In this document: positions 7,795 to 16,229 of the stretch, in pieces
Position numbering within the stretch: position 1 is the stretch's first letter
How the letters are laid out: the number at the start of each line of letters is the position of its first letter
Assembly (NCBI RefSeq): GCF_001927285.1
Contig: NZ_MSIG01000005.1
Span: 248,001 to 312,000, forward strand
Direction: 5' to 3'
Source of the DNA: Mongoliimonas terrestris
Lineage (GTDB): Bacteria; Pseudomonadota; Alphaproteobacteria; Rhizobiales; Pleomorphomonadaceae
DNA length: 64,000 nt
Program-made: the position numbers and the translations under genes
Notes under the pieces: generated by a model
Told to the model about the DNA's origin: nothing
Databases searched by the model: none
Seen by the model: only the letters and a program-made list of their open reading frames with translations

Positions 7795-8982
7795 ATGTCG
7801 ACCGAACCGCTTGCCCTGTCCGCGCATCTGAGAGCCACCGTGGCGCGCGATCGCCTGATGGTCTGGCTGATGAACGAGGCCCTGCCGATCTGGGCGTCGT
7901 TCGGCGCGGACGAGGCGCGGGGCGGCTTTCACGAGCGGCTCGGACTGCGGGCGGAAATCTTGGATGACCGTCGCCGGGTGCGGGTGCAGGCCCGCCAGGT
8001 GTTCACCTTCGCGGTCGCCGGCCGGCTGGGCTGGACCGGCCCGTGGCGCCGCCGGGCGGAGGAGGGGCTGGCCTATTTCCTGGAGCGGTGCGTGCTGCCG
8101 GACGGTACCGTCCGGATGGTGATCGAGCCCGACGGCACCCCGTTCGACGACAGCTTCAGCCTCTACGATCAGGCTTTCGCGCTCTTCGCCTTCGCGGCCG
8201 CGGCCTCCGTCGTGGCGGATCGGGCCCTGGCGGAGACCGCGGCGCTGCGGCTCCGGGGCGCCCTGATGGAGCGCTACAAGCATCCGGTGGCCGGCTTCGA
8301 GGAGGACAATCCGCGCACCCTGCCGCTGAAGGCCAACCCGCACATGCACCTGTTCGAGGCCTGCCTCGCCTGGGTGGAGGCGGGCGGTGACGCGACCTGG
8401 GGCGTGCTCGCCGACGAGATCGCCGACCTCTGCCTCACCCGCTTCCTGGATCCCGCGGAGGGCTGGCTGAAGGAGTTCTTCGACGGCGACTGGAACCCGG
8501 CGCCCGGCGACGACGGCCGGATCGTGGAGCCCGGCCACCAGTACGAATGGGCGTGGCTGCTCGTCCGCTGGGGCCGCCTGCGCAACCGGCCGGACGCGAT
8601 CGCGGCCGCCGCGCGGCTCGCCGACCTCGGCGAGACCCACGGCCTCAACCGTGCGACCGGCGCGGCCATCAACGTGCTTCTCGACGACGGCCGCATCGTG
8701 GATGGCGGGGCACGCCTCTGGCCGCAGACGGAGCGGATCAAGGGGCATGTGGCGCTCGCGGCCGTGGCGCCGGACGACGCGACCCGGTCCCGCCATCTCG
8801 GCCTTGCGGCCGACGCCGCGGATGCCCTGATGCTCTACTTCGACGTAGCCACGCCAGGCCTCTGGCGGGACAAGATGAAGCCGGACGGCACCTTTGTGGA
8901 CGAGCCCGCGCCGGCCAGCTCCTTCTACCACATCATCTGCGCCATCGAGGAACTGGACAAGGCGGTGAAGACCCTCGGGTGA
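7795..8982 (+). CDS. AGE family epimerase/isomerase
   Basis: A 395-aa cytoplasmic enzyme of the N-acylglucosamine 2-epimerase/mannose isomerase family, an (alpha/alpha)6 barrel that interconverts sugar epimers or aldose and ketose. Family motifs include RVQARQVFTFAVAGRLGW near residue 65, NPHMHLFEACLAW near 185, IVEPGHQYEWAWLL near 245 and the final SSFYHIICAIEEL with a catalytic-type His. It is a single-copy gene between the divergent ABC operon and an acyl-activating enzyme gene. The start at 7795 follows a weak AGAGGA. The frame runs upstream to 7348, but that part overlaps the repeats and is not coding. The exact sugar is not predictable. Confidence 0.88.
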   Translation: MSTEPLALSAHLRATVARDRLMVWLMNEALPIWASFGADEARGGFHERLGLRAEILDDRRRVRVQARQVFTFAVAGRLGWTGPWRRRAEEGLAYFLERCVLPDGTVRMVIEPDGTPFDDSFSLYDQAFALFAFAAAASVVADRALAETAALRLRGALMERYKHPVAGFEEDNPRTLPLKANPHMHLFEACLAWVEAGGDATWGVLADEIADLCLTRFLDPAEGWLKEFFDGDWNPAPGDDGRIVEPGHQYEWAWLLVRWGRLRNRPDAIAAAARLADLGETHGLNRATGAAINVLLDDGRIVDGGARLWPQTERIKGHVALAAVAPDDATRSRHLGLAADAADALMLYFDVATPGLWRDKMKPDGTFVDEPAPASSFYHIICAIEELDKAVKTLG

Positions 8983-9129
8983 GGGCGCGCGCTTTCGGCG
9001 GGTCGACGGCGGTGCTTCCGTAGCGGAAGCTCGCGACTTTCTGTATGTACCGTTCAAGTCAGGGGGGCTGCGCCGGATCCTTTCGGATGCCGGCGCGGTT
9101 TGAACCCACGGAACGGGCAGGGAGCAGCC

Positions 9130-10737
9130 ATGACCACCGAGACCGACGCAGCACCGCTTCGGACCGTGTCGCAGCACGGCTCATCGCCGGAGGCGGCGGG
9201 CCTCGATCCGCGGTTCTGGCGCCGATCCCTGTTCCAGGCGCTGGTGGACGCCGCCGCCAAGGCCGGTGACGCGCCCGCCATCGAGGACCAGGAGCGCCAG
9301 CCCATCGGCCGCAAGCGCCTGATCCTGGCGGCCGCCGTGCTCGGCCGGCGGCTGGCGCGGTTGACCAAGCCCGGCGAGCGGGTGGGGGTGCTCCTCCCGA
9401 ACGTGAACGGTGCGGCGGTGGTGTTCTTCGCCCTCGCCGCCTACGGCCGCGTCCCCGCCATGCTTAACTTCTCCACGGGCGTCGGCAACCTGGAGGCCGC
9501 GCTGACGGCGGCGGACATCCGCACCGTCGTCACGTCCGAGAAGTTCGTGAAGACCCAGAAGCTCGACGACATGGTGGCGACGCTTTCCAAGCGCGCCACG
9601 GTGCTGAAGGTCGAGGCGGTCCGCGCCAGCCTATCGGCCGCCGACAAGGCCTTCGGCGCCGTCTACGCGGCCGCCCCGTCGCTCGTCAACCGGCTCTACC
9701 GGCGCAAGCCCGACGACATCGCGGCGGTGCTCTTCACGTCCGGCACGGAGGGCGTGCCGAAGGGGGTGGCGCTCTCCAACGCCAACATCCTCGCCAACGT
9801 GGCGCAGGTGCTGGCCATCTACGATTTCACCGAGCGCGACGTGTTCTTCAACGCGCTGCCGGTCTTCCATTCGTTCGGCCTCACGGCGGGCCTGCTCCTG
9901 CCGGTGTTCGGCGGCTTCAAGTCCTTCCTCTATCCCTCGCCGCTTCACTACAAGCAGATCCCGAAGCTCGTCCGCGAGAGCAGGACGACCATCCTCTTCA
10001 CCACCGACACCTTCGCGGCCGCATGGGCCAAGGCCGCGGAGCCGGACGACTTCAAGGCGGTGGCCTTCACGGTGCTCGGCGCCGAGCGGGTGAAGGAGGC
10101 GACCCGCACGCTCTGGCGCGACAAGTTCCAGGTGGAGCTCAACGAGGGCTATGGCGTGACAGAAGCCTCGCCCGTGCTGGCGGTGAACCGGCCGGGGGCG
10201 GACCGGCAGGGCACCGTCGGCAAGCTGCTGCCGGGCATCGAGGCGCGGCTGGAGCCGGTGCCGGGGCTCGATCGCGGCGGCCGGCTGCTCGTGCGCGGTC
10301 CCAACCTGATGGTGGGCTACCTGAAGGTCGACCAGCCGGGCGTGCTGCAGCCGGCCACCGAGTGGTACGACACCGGCGACATCGTGGAGATTTCCGACGA
10401 CGGCTTCGTCGCCATCCGGGGCCGGGCCAAGCGGTTCGCCAAGATCGGCGGCGAGATGGTGTCGCTGGCGGCGGTGGAGGCCTACGCGGCCGCCGTCTGG
10501 CCGGATGCCTCGCACGCCGTCGTGGCCGTGCCGGACGACCGCAAGGGCGAGGCGCTGGTGCTCGTCACCGACGCGGAAGGCGCCGAGACCGGTCCGTTGC
10601 TCGCCTGGGCCCGCGCCCACGGGGTGGCGGAGATCCTGGTGCCCCGCTCCATCGTGACGGTCCCGAGCCTGCCCGTGCTCGGCACCGGCAAACTCGACTA
10701 TCCGGCGATCGACAGGGCCGCAAGGCAGAAACCTTGA
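9130..10737 (+). CDS. AMP-forming acyl-CoA synthetase / acyl-ACP ligase
   Basis: A 535-aa adenylate-forming enzyme. The ATP-binding P-loop is FTSGTEGVPKGVALSN (around residue 205), followed by NEGYGVTEASPV and WYDTGDIV near residue 420, then a C-terminal domain ending PVLGTGKLDYPAI with the catalytic lysine. The overall look is closest to the ligase half of Aas (2-acylglycerophosphoethanolamine acyltransferase/acyl-ACP synthetase), so it may recycle fatty acids into membrane lipid, but a plain acyl-CoA ligase is equally possible. The start is the ATG at 9130, after GGGAGCAGCC. A convergent enoyl-CoA hydratase gene follows. Confidence 0.85.
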   Translation: MTTETDAAPLRTVSQHGSSPEAAGLDPRFWRRSLFQALVDAAAKAGDAPAIEDQERQPIGRKRLILAAAVLGRRLARLTKPGERVGVLLPNVNGAAVVFFALAAYGRVPAMLNFSTGVGNLEAALTAADIRTVVTSEKFVKTQKLDDMVATLSKRATVLKVEAVRASLSAADKAFGAVYAAAPSLVNRLYRRKPDDIAAVLFTSGTEGVPKGVALSNANILANVAQVLAIYDFTERDVFFNALPVFHSFGLTAGLLLPVFGGFKSFLYPSPLHYKQIPKLVRESRTTILFTTDTFAAAWAKAAEPDDFKAVAFTVLGAERVKEATRTLWRDKFQVELNEGYGVTEASPVLAVNRPGADRQGTVGKLLPGIEARLEPVPGLDRGGRLLVRGPNLMVGYLKVDQPGVLQPATEWYDTGDIVEISDDGFVAIRGRAKRFAKIGGEMVSLAAVEAYAAAVWPDASHAVVAVPDDRKGEALVLVTDAEGAETGPLLAWARAHGVAEILVPRSIVTVPSLPVLGTGKLDYPAIDRAARQKP

Positions 10738-10821
10738 CCGGACTGGGACTGGGCCGCCACCCTTTGCCGGTGCGGAACATCCGGAATAGGTCTAAGTGAT
10801 TCAAATAGCTGCGTGTTTCAT

Positions 10822-10859
10822 CTCACCCGCCGGTCGAGGACCTTCATCCGGCGGGTGAG
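10822..10859. terminator. bidirectional hairpin between convergent genes
   Basis: A perfect 12-bp stem, CTCACCCGCCGG and CCGGCGGGTGAG, with a 14-base loop, lies between the acyl-activating gene (ends 10737) and the convergent enoyl-CoA hydratase gene (ends 10881). T-runs are weak on both strands. Confidence 0.7.
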
Positions 10860-10880
10860 GAGGCGGATTCCTAAACCGAT

Positions 10881-11693
10881 TCAGCGGCCGACGAAGATCG
10901 GCTCGCGCTTCTCCCGGAACGCCGCGCGGCCTTCCGCGTAGTCGGCGCTGCGGAAGCAGGCGTCCGCAAGGGCGCGGGCGCGGTCCCAGTTGGCGGCGCT
11001 GTCCGTCGCGGTCGCGGCGTTGATGGCCGCCTTGATGGCCCGCTGCGTCAAGGGCGCGAGCGCGGTCACCCGGGCCACATAGGCGGTGGCGGCGGCCTCC
11101 AGCTCGTCGTCCCGCACCACGTCGTCCACGAGGCCGATGCGGAGCGCCGTCGCGGCGTCGATGCGCTTGGCGGTGAAGAACAGGTCCTTGGTGCGCGACG
11201 GGCCGATCAGGCCGACGATGTCGGCGACGGCTTCGGCCGGGTAGGCAAGGCCGAGGCGCGCGGCGGGAATCGCGAACACGGCGTCGTCGCTTGAGATCCG
11301 CACGTCGCAGGCGGCCGCAAGTCCGACGCCGCCGCCCATGCAGAAGCGGCGGATCACCGCCACGGTCGGCTTTTCGGCCCGGCGCAGCGCGTTGAACGCC
11401 GCCGCGTTCGAGGCCTCGTAGGTGGCCGACGACTTGGCGTCCCGGCGCACCTCGTCGAACTCGGATATGTCGGCGCCGGACGCGAAGGCGCCCCCTTCGG
11501 AGCCGCACACCACCAGCACGCGGACGTCCGGATCCGCCTCCAGCTGCGCGACGGCGTCGGGAATGGCCTCCCACATGGAGAGGGACAGGGCGTTGTGACG
11601 GCCCGGGTTGTCGATCACGATCCGGCCGAGCGTGCCGACCACATCCACCCGGATGCGACCGTCCACGGCTTCGACCGCGCGCAGCTTCCTCAT
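10881..11693 (-). CDS. enoyl-CoA hydratase/isomerase family protein
   Basis: A 270-aa crotonase-fold enzyme. It has the first oxyanion-hole region AFASGADISEFDE (around residue 75) and the second, RRFCMGGGVGLAAACDVRIS (around 110-130), and a Glu-containing stretch AFAIPAARLGLAYPAE. Such enzymes hydrate or isomerise enoyl-CoA in fatty or amino acid degradation; the substrate is unknown. The ATG at 11693 is preferred because AGGAG lies eight bases upstream; an ATG at 11714 and the longer frame to 11741 lack a site. It is a single gene, divergent from cysE. Confidence 0.87.
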   Translation of the reverse strand: MRKLRAVEAVDGRIRVDVVGTLGRIVIDNPGRHNALSLSMWEAIPDAVAQLEADPDVRVLVVCGSEGGAFASGADISEFDEVRRDAKSSATYEASNAAAFNALRRAEKPTVAVIRRFCMGGGVGLAAACDVRISSDDAVFAIPAARLGLAYPAEAVADIVGLIGPSRTKDLFFTAKRIDAATALRIGLVDDVVRDDELEAAATAYVARVTALAPLTQRAIKAAINAATATDSAANWDRARALADACFRSADYAEGRAAFREKREPIFVGR

Positions 11694-11932
11694 CTTCGTC
11701 GTCTCCTGGCGCATCGGACTTCGACCCGGCGCCCTTCCCACGGCCTTGGCGGCGCCCTATCCTGAGGGGGAACGGGCCGGGTTCCCATCCCTTCCTTGGT
11801 CGGGGTGGGTGTACTTCACGTCGAGTGCAACCGGATTTCATGTGCGTCAGACGCCGAAATCGGGGAACCGGACTGGTGCGGCGGCCCGTTATGATGGCAA
11901 ATGGCCGCATCCGCGGACAAGGAACGAGAAGC

Positions 11933-12772
11933 ATGTCCCCCCATCTGAAGCCCGTCGGCCGGCTCTCCATCGAGACGATCGATCCGATCTGGGACCGACT
12001 GCGCACCGAGGCCTATGCGGCGGCGGAGCGCGAACCCGCCCTCGCCGGCTTCCTCCACGCCACCGTCATCGACCAGCCGCGGCTGGAAGAAGCCGTTGTG
12101 CAGCGGGTGGCCGACCGGCTGCACCACGACAGCGTCTCCTCCACCCAGATCCGGCACGCCTACATGGAGGCGCTCTCCGCCGAGCCGTCGATCGGCGACG
12201 CCTTCCGCGTCGACATGGCGGCTGTCCTCGACCGCGACCCGGCCTGCGACCGCGTGCTCGACCCGGTGCTCTACTTCAAGGGCTTCCACGCCATCCAGAC
12301 GCACCGGTTGGCGCACTGGCTGCTGCAGAACGGCCGGCGCGACTTCGCCATCTACCTGCAGAGCCGCTCGTCCGAGGTGTTCCAGGTGGACATCAACCCC
12401 GGCGCCCGCCTCGGCCGCGGGCTCTTCTTCGACCACGCCACCGGCATCGTGATCGGGGAGACGTGCGTCATCGAGGACGACGTGTCCATTCTCCAGGGCG
12501 TCACGCTCGGCGGCACCGGCAAGGAGACCGGCGACCGCCACCCGAAGATCCGCCACGGGGTGCTGATCGGCGCCCACGCGTCGATCCTCGGCAACATCGA
12601 CGTCGGCGCCAACTCGCGCGTGGCCGCCGGATCGGTCGTGCTGAAGCCCGTTCCGCCCTGCACCACGGTCGCCGGCGTGCCTGCGCGCGTCGTCGGCGAG
12701 GCCGGGTGCGCGGAGCCGTCCCGCTCCATGGAGCACCGCCTGCTCGACACCGGGTCCGACTACGACATCTGA
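11933..12772 (+). CDS. cysE: serine O-acetyltransferase
   Basis: A 279-aa cytoplasmic enzyme that makes O-acetylserine from serine and acetyl-CoA, the first step of cysteine synthesis. An N-terminal helical domain (residues ~10-140) precedes a left-handed beta-helix with the diagnostic FFDHATGIVIGET, QGVTLGGTGKETGDRHPKI and GNIDVGANSRVAAGSVVL. The length and C-terminal tail are normal for bacterial CysE; the tail ending DYDI is the usual type that docks into cysteine synthase. The start at 11933 follows AAGGAACGAG. The stop codon lies in a TGATACC junction like that of the dispersed repeats. Confidence 0.95.
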   Translation: MSPHLKPVGRLSIETIDPIWDRLRTEAYAAAEREPALAGFLHATVIDQPRLEEAVVQRVADRLHHDSVSSTQIRHAYMEALSAEPSIGDAFRVDMAAVLDRDPACDRVLDPVLYFKGFHAIQTHRLAHWLLQNGRRDFAIYLQSRSSEVFQVDINPGARLGRGLFFDHATGIVIGETCVIEDDVSILQGVTLGGTGKETGDRHPKIRHGVLIGAHASILGNIDVGANSRVAAGSVVLKPVPPCTTVAGVPARVVGEAGCAEPSRSMEHRLLDTGSDYDI

Positions 12773-12802
12773 TACCGAGCCCGACCATCACGGGCCGGGC
12801 AT
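12770..12802. repeat. short TGATACC-type element after cysE
   Basis: The cysE stop codon is the TGA of TGATACCGAGCCCGACC, followed by the partner arm CGGGCCGGGC. The left end resembles the ends of the full elements at 5766 and 57663; the interior is mostly lost. Confidence 0.4.
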
Positions 12803-12916
12803 GAGCCGCACCGGCCGGGCGGATCGCGTCCGGGGAAATCGCCGTTGGACGGGTTTTCTCGGGGCGCCGTCCATGCCAGAAGGTGCCAACAACGAACCCG
12901 GAACGGAGAGCGGCCC

Positions 12917-13132
12917 GTGAACAAGGACGAACTGAAGAAAGTCGAGATCTACCTGAAGCGCACGCTTCAGTCGCCGAACATCAGCGTGCGCGCGCGCCCG
13001 CGGAAGACGGATTCGGCGGAGGTCTACGTGGGCGAGGAGTTCGTCGGCGTGCTCTTCAAGGACGAGGAAGACGAGGACGATCTCTCCTACAATTTCCAGA
13101 TGGCCATCCTGGCCATGGACCTGGAAGGCTGA
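12917..13132 (+). CDS. DUF3126 family protein
   Basis: A 71-aa acidic small protein beginning VNKDELKKVEIYLKRTL and ending FQMAILAMDLEG, matching the DUF3126 family found in Hyphomicrobiales and relatives. The function is unknown. The start is a GTG at 12917, preceded by a weak purine stretch (ACGGAGAGCGG); no ATG fits, and family members begin here. A 10-bp hairpin and then a long palindromic repeat follow. Confidence 0.85.
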   Translation: MNKDELKKVEIYLKRTLQSPNISVRARPRKTDSAEVYVGEEFVGVLFKDEEDEDDLSYNFQMAILAMDLEG

Positions 13133-13140
13133 CAGCACCC

Positions 13141-13162
13141 GACCGGCGCGTCCGCGCCGGTC
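13141..13162 (+). terminator. hairpin after the DUF3126 gene
   Basis: GACCGGCGCG-TC-CGCGCCGGTC, a perfect 10-bp stem eight bases after the stop codon. No T-run follows, so termination is only likely. Confidence 0.5.
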
Positions 13163-13279
13163 TAGAGCGCTTTCCGACCTGACGGAATCGTCAGGTCGAA
13201 AAGAAATCGCTCCAGATTCAATAAGCTGGAGCATTCTCTCATCGATCAAGTCGTGCAACTTGATCGGAGAATGCTCTAG
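13161..13279. repeat. three-hairpin palindromic intergenic repeat
   Basis: Its ends are inverted (TCTAGAGC on the left, GCTCTAG on the right). Inside are CGACCTGACG-GAAT-CGTCAGGTCG (13175-13198), GCTCCAG...CTGGAGC, and GAGCATTCTC with CGATCAAGT paired to AACTTGATCG and GAGAATGCTC. It resembles mosaic palindromic repeats common between genes in Hyphomicrobiales. I see one copy in this window. Confidence 0.75.
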
Positions 13280-13315
13280 CCGCCGTTCTGACACGGACCC
13301 CGTTGAAGCGTCCGG

Positions 13316-14122
13316 TCAGGAGAAGAGGCCGAAGGTCAGCAACAGGGCGCGGGTCGCCCGCTTGATGCCGGCCCATTCGCCGAGAAGCCCCTTGCGGAAG
13401 CGGATCTGCACCGAGAGCGCGTCGCCCGCGTGGATCTCGGTCAGGCAGGGCGCCGGATAGCCGCTGTCGTCGGTGGCGAGGCAGTGGGTCGTGAACGGCG
13501 TCGTGCTGCCGGCCTCGAAATAGACCTCCTCGCCCGCAAGGCCCGAGTCCTCCGACAGGCGGCGGCCGATCAGCCCCTTCGGCGCCGGCAGCGCCTCTCC
13601 CTCGAAGAAATGCTGGTAGACGCTGGCGAGCCGCCCGGCGCTGTCCGTCGCGGTCTCGCGCGGCCGGATCGTCATGAAGACGATGGGCGCCTCGGCGCTC
13701 TGGTCCAGGAAGTCCGCCCGCGTCTCCGGCGCATAGCCCATCAGCGAGGGCCAGTGGATCGCCAGATCCAGCCGCTCCTGCGGGCCGACCACGCGCTGGT
13801 CCTCGAAGCGGATCATGTTGCCCGGCACCGTCAGCCGCTGCTCGCCAAGGAAGACCGCCACCGGCGTCGGGTCGCTCGACCGCCCGTCCACCACGTTGAG
13901 CGCGGACGTCCAGTTGAGGCCGAGGTCGATCAGGACGATCGCGCCGGCGACCACCAGGCACATGGTGGTCATCTTGAGGAACCAGGTGGCAGCGCCCCGC
14001 GGCGGACGCGGCCGGGCGCGCACCGTGTAGAGGCCTTGGTCGTCGTCCCGGTCGATGGCGTGGTTTGGCACCTTCCGCTCCCAATTCGAGACGCCGACGG
14101 TCCGGACCTCGGGTCCGGCCAC
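13316..14122 (-). CDS. conserved membrane-anchored protein of unknown function
   Basis: A 268-aa protein with a charged N-terminus (~45 aa), one clear membrane segment at about residues 47-67 (FLKMTTMCLVVAGAIVLIDLGL) and a long presumably periplasmic part. Motifs there include PVAVFLGEQRLTVPGNMIRFEDQ, AIHWPSLMGY and TTHCLATDDSGYPAPCLTEI, the last with two cysteines that could pair. I do not assign it to a named family; similar proteins are expected in Hyphomicrobiales. The start is 14122; a weak purine stretch lies upstream. It is divergent from the small membrane protein at 14272. Confidence 0.7.
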   Translation of the reverse strand: MAGPEVRTVGVSNWERKVPNHAIDRDDDQGLYTVRARPRPPRGAATWFLKMTTMCLVVAGAIVLIDLGLNWTSALNVVDGRSSDPTPVAVFLGEQRLTVPGNMIRFEDQRVVGPQERLDLAIHWPSLMGYAPETRADFLDQSAEAPIVFMTIRPRETATDSAGRLASVYQHFFEGEALPAPKGLIGRRLSEDSGLAGEEVYFEAGSTTPFTTHCLATDDSGYPAPCLTEIHAGDALSVQIRFRKGLLGEWAGIKRATRALLLTFGLFS

Positions 14123-14271
14123 GGCCAGGACGGCTCCTGAAGCCGAAGAACCCGACCGTTCCGGCCGAAACCGCCCGATCGCTCCCCACGGCCCGATCCT
14201 TGCTGATTCATTGATCAGAGGACCACCCTCGTTTCATTTCGGCATTTTGGGTTAAAGGGGCGTTAAAGCCG

Positions 14272-14601
14272 ATGCTCATGGATCTGTTCATCGCGGCTTT
14301 TGCGGCCGCCACCGGCTTCGTCAGCGCGGGCGTCCTGTCGTCCTTCTACCAGCTCGTGACCGCCCAGCCGGCGCGTTTCGACGTGGACGGCTCGTCCATG
14401 ATGGCCGGGATCGCGGCGGTCATCCTCCTGATGTTCGCCGGCCCTGCCATCCTGATGCGCAACGCGGTCCGGGCGCGCCTCATCGAGCGCCGGCCGGTCG
14501 GCTGGCTCGCCGCCTCCATGGCCATCGCCAGCGTCTGGAGCCTCTGCTCGGGCGTGGTGGTGCTGGAGTTCGCCCTGGCGCTTCGCCACAGCATGTTCTG
14601 A
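14272..14601 (+). CDS. small three- or four-segment membrane protein (DUF6949-like)
   Basis: A 109-aa hydrophobic protein with membrane segments at about residues 4-27, 44-62 and 79-100. The LYQLVTAQPARFDVDG-type stretch after segment one resembles the uncharacterised DUF6949 family of Hyphomicrobiales (from memory, moderate certainty). The function is unknown. Starts at 14272 or 14278 are both possible; the upstream AAAGGGGCG is a usable ribosome site. It precedes the gamma carbonic anhydrase gene by 97 bp. Confidence 0.7.
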   Translation: MLMDLFIAAFAAATGFVSAGVLSSFYQLVTAQPARFDVDGSSMMAGIAAVILLMFAGPAILMRNAVRARLIERRPVGWLAASMAIASVWSLCSGVVVLEFALALRHSMF

Positions 14602-14698
14602 CCGCGCGTCTCTCGGCGAACCCGTTCGTCGCATGGAGCAGGCGGCCCGCCCGGTCTATGGTCCGGGCGATCCGACCCCATGCTGAGGAGACGCCGCC

Positions 14699-15232
14699 AT
14701 GCCGCTCTACGTCCTTGAAGGACTGGCCCCCGAGGTGCCCGCGGACGAGGATTACTGGGTGGCGCCCGATGCCTCCGTGATCGGCAAGGTGCGCCTGGAG
14801 GCCGGCGTCGGCATCTGGTTCGGCGCCGTGCTCCGGGGCGACAACGAACGGATCGCGATCGGCCGCGACACCAACATCCAGGAGCATTCCATGCTCCACA
14901 CCGACCCCGGCTTCCCGCTGACCGTGGGGGAGGGGTGCACCATCGGCCACCGCGCCATCCTGCACGGCTGCACCATCGGGCGGAACTCGCTCGTCGGCAT
15001 GGGCGCCATCGTGCTCAACGGCGCGCGCATCGGCGACAACTGCCTGATCGGCGCCGGCGCCCTGGTGACCGAGGGCAAGGAGATCCCCGACGGGTCGCTC
15101 GTGGTGGGCTCGCCCGCCAAGGTGATCCGCACCCTCGACGAGGCGGCGATCGACAAGCTCCGCCTCTCCGCGTCCCGCTACGTGGCCAACTGGCGCCGCT
15201 ACCGGGCGCATCTGGCGGTCAAGGGCGACTGA
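14699..15232 (+). CDS. gamma carbonic anhydrase family protein
   Basis: A 177-aa left-handed beta-helix protein, the usual length for the family. It has the conserved [36 protein letters not shown] and [12 protein letters not shown], in which His residues bind the active-site metal (three His across neighbouring subunits in the trimer). Members interconvert CO2 and bicarbonate or act as related acyltransferases; many bacterial members (YrdA/PaaY type) have weak or no carbonic anhydrase activity. The start at 14699 follows GAGGAGACGCCGCC. Confidence 0.92.
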   Translation: MPLYVLEGLAPEVPADEDYWVAPDASVIGKVRLEAGVGIWFGAVLRGDNERIAIGRDTNIQEHSMLHTDPGFPLTVGEGCTIGHRAILHGCTIGRNSLVGMGAIVLNGARIGDNCLIGAGALVTEGKEIPDGSLVVGSPAKVIRTLDEAAIDKLRLSASRYVANWRRYRAHLAVKGD

Positions 15233-15247
15233 TCCTCCACGCCGGCC

Positions 15248-15283
15248 AAAAAAAGGGCCGGCCTTCCATGAGGAAGACCGGCC
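15248..15283 (-). terminator. intrinsic terminator for the cysteine peptidase gene
   Basis: On the minus strand: GGCCGGTCTTCC-TCAT-GGAAGGCCGGCC followed by a run of seven T residues (A-run 15248-15254 on the plus strand). It lies downstream of the gene ending at 15443 and just after the carbonic anhydrase stop, so it serves the minus strand best. Confidence 0.75.
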
Positions 15284-15442
15284 ACCGTGAGCAAGGACAT
15301 CCCGTGGGCAGGGACAGGTCGTGAATGGGACCCTCGCTCGCGTCTCCTCAATCCGTTCCGGCGATCCCGCCGCCCGCGTCGGGCAGGTGCGGCGCCGTTT
15401 CAGTCCGATACGCCCCCCCGGCCGTGGCCGGAGGCCGCCTCC

Positions 15443-16048
15443 TCAGTTCCGCCGCACGCTGCCGACCATCGGCGTCCGCCGGTCGCCGATCTTGTCCCAG
15501 GCGCTGGGCATCCGCCCGGACTGGCGCTTGATGAAGCGGTAGGGCGTGTCCGACCAGAGCCGGATGGTGTCGGTCTTGTTGTCGAGGATCAGATCCCCGA
15601 GATCGGTGCGCACCGTCAGCACCGCGTGTCCGTCGCCGCGCTCGTCGCGCACCACGGTGATCAGCAGCGCGCTGTCCGGAAAGCCGGCCGCGATCAGATC
15701 GTGGCGCTTCTGGATCACATAGTCCTCGCAGTCGCCGACGAGCGCTGGATAGCTCCAGCGCTCCACAACGCCAAAGGCGTCCATGTCGGTCGCCGGCACG
15801 ATCGCGTGGTTCACCGCCACGTTGATGCCGAGCAGCTTCTTGTGGGTGGAGGGCGTCAGCCGGACCACGCGGTTGGGCTTGCCGCCGGCGCGGCAGTCGT
15901 CCGGGTGGTCGGCGCAGAACTGCACGTGGCCGGCGGGCGGCGACGTGGGGCCGTTCAGCGGCATGTTCAACGGCATCGACAGCGCATGGGCCGCCGCGAT
16001 GCCGAGGCCCCAGGCCATCAGGGCAATCATGATCCGCTTGCCGCCCAT
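15443..16048 (-). CDS. transglutaminase-like cysteine peptidase (BTLCP family)
   Basis: A 201-aa exported protein with a signal peptide (residues ~1-23). The catalytic Cys is in ALVGDCEDYVIQKR, the His in GDGHAVLTV and the Asp in LILDNKTD, the order of the bacterial transglutaminase-like cysteine protease family, whose known member LapG cleaves a surface adhesin under c-di-GMP control. No LapD partner is near, but a tandem PilZ (c-di-GMP-type) protein lies immediately upstream. The substrate is unknown. The start at 16048 gives a normal signal peptide. Confidence 0.87.
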   Translation of the reverse strand: MGGKRIMIALMAWGLGIAAAHALSMPLNMPLNGPTSPPAGHVQFCADHPDDCRAGGKPNRVVRLTPSTHKKLLGINVAVNHAIVPATDMDAFGVVERWSYPALVGDCEDYVIQKRHDLIAAGFPDSALLITVVRDERGDGHAVLTVRTDLGDLILDNKTDTIRLWSDTPYRFIKRQSGRMPSAWDKIGDRRTPMVGSVRRN

Positions 16049-16154
16049 CCGCTTCCGGTCTCCTCGCTCGTTGAAAGGAGCATGGCAGATCGGTTTTGAG
16101 GTCGGGTGTAGGCGGTCTATGCAATTGCGTAGGCGTTATTCACGCTTGCTTAAG

Positions 16155-16229
16155 CGGTGCGGCAGGTCGCATCCGACCTGGAGCGCGCGTAACGGTCGAA
16201 CGCGTCCGACCATCCCGAGCCAGATATCA
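16155..16229. repeat. dispersed palindromic element, partial copy
   Basis: Read on the minus strand it begins TGATATCTGGCTCGGGATGG, where TGA is the stop codon of the PilZ gene, then has GGTCGGAC-GCGTTCGACC and CAGGTCGGATGCGACCTG hairpins. It shares the end and hairpin core (CGTAACG, GTCCGACC) with the full copies at 5766-5894 and 57535-57663 but is shorter and diverged. Confidence 0.6.
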
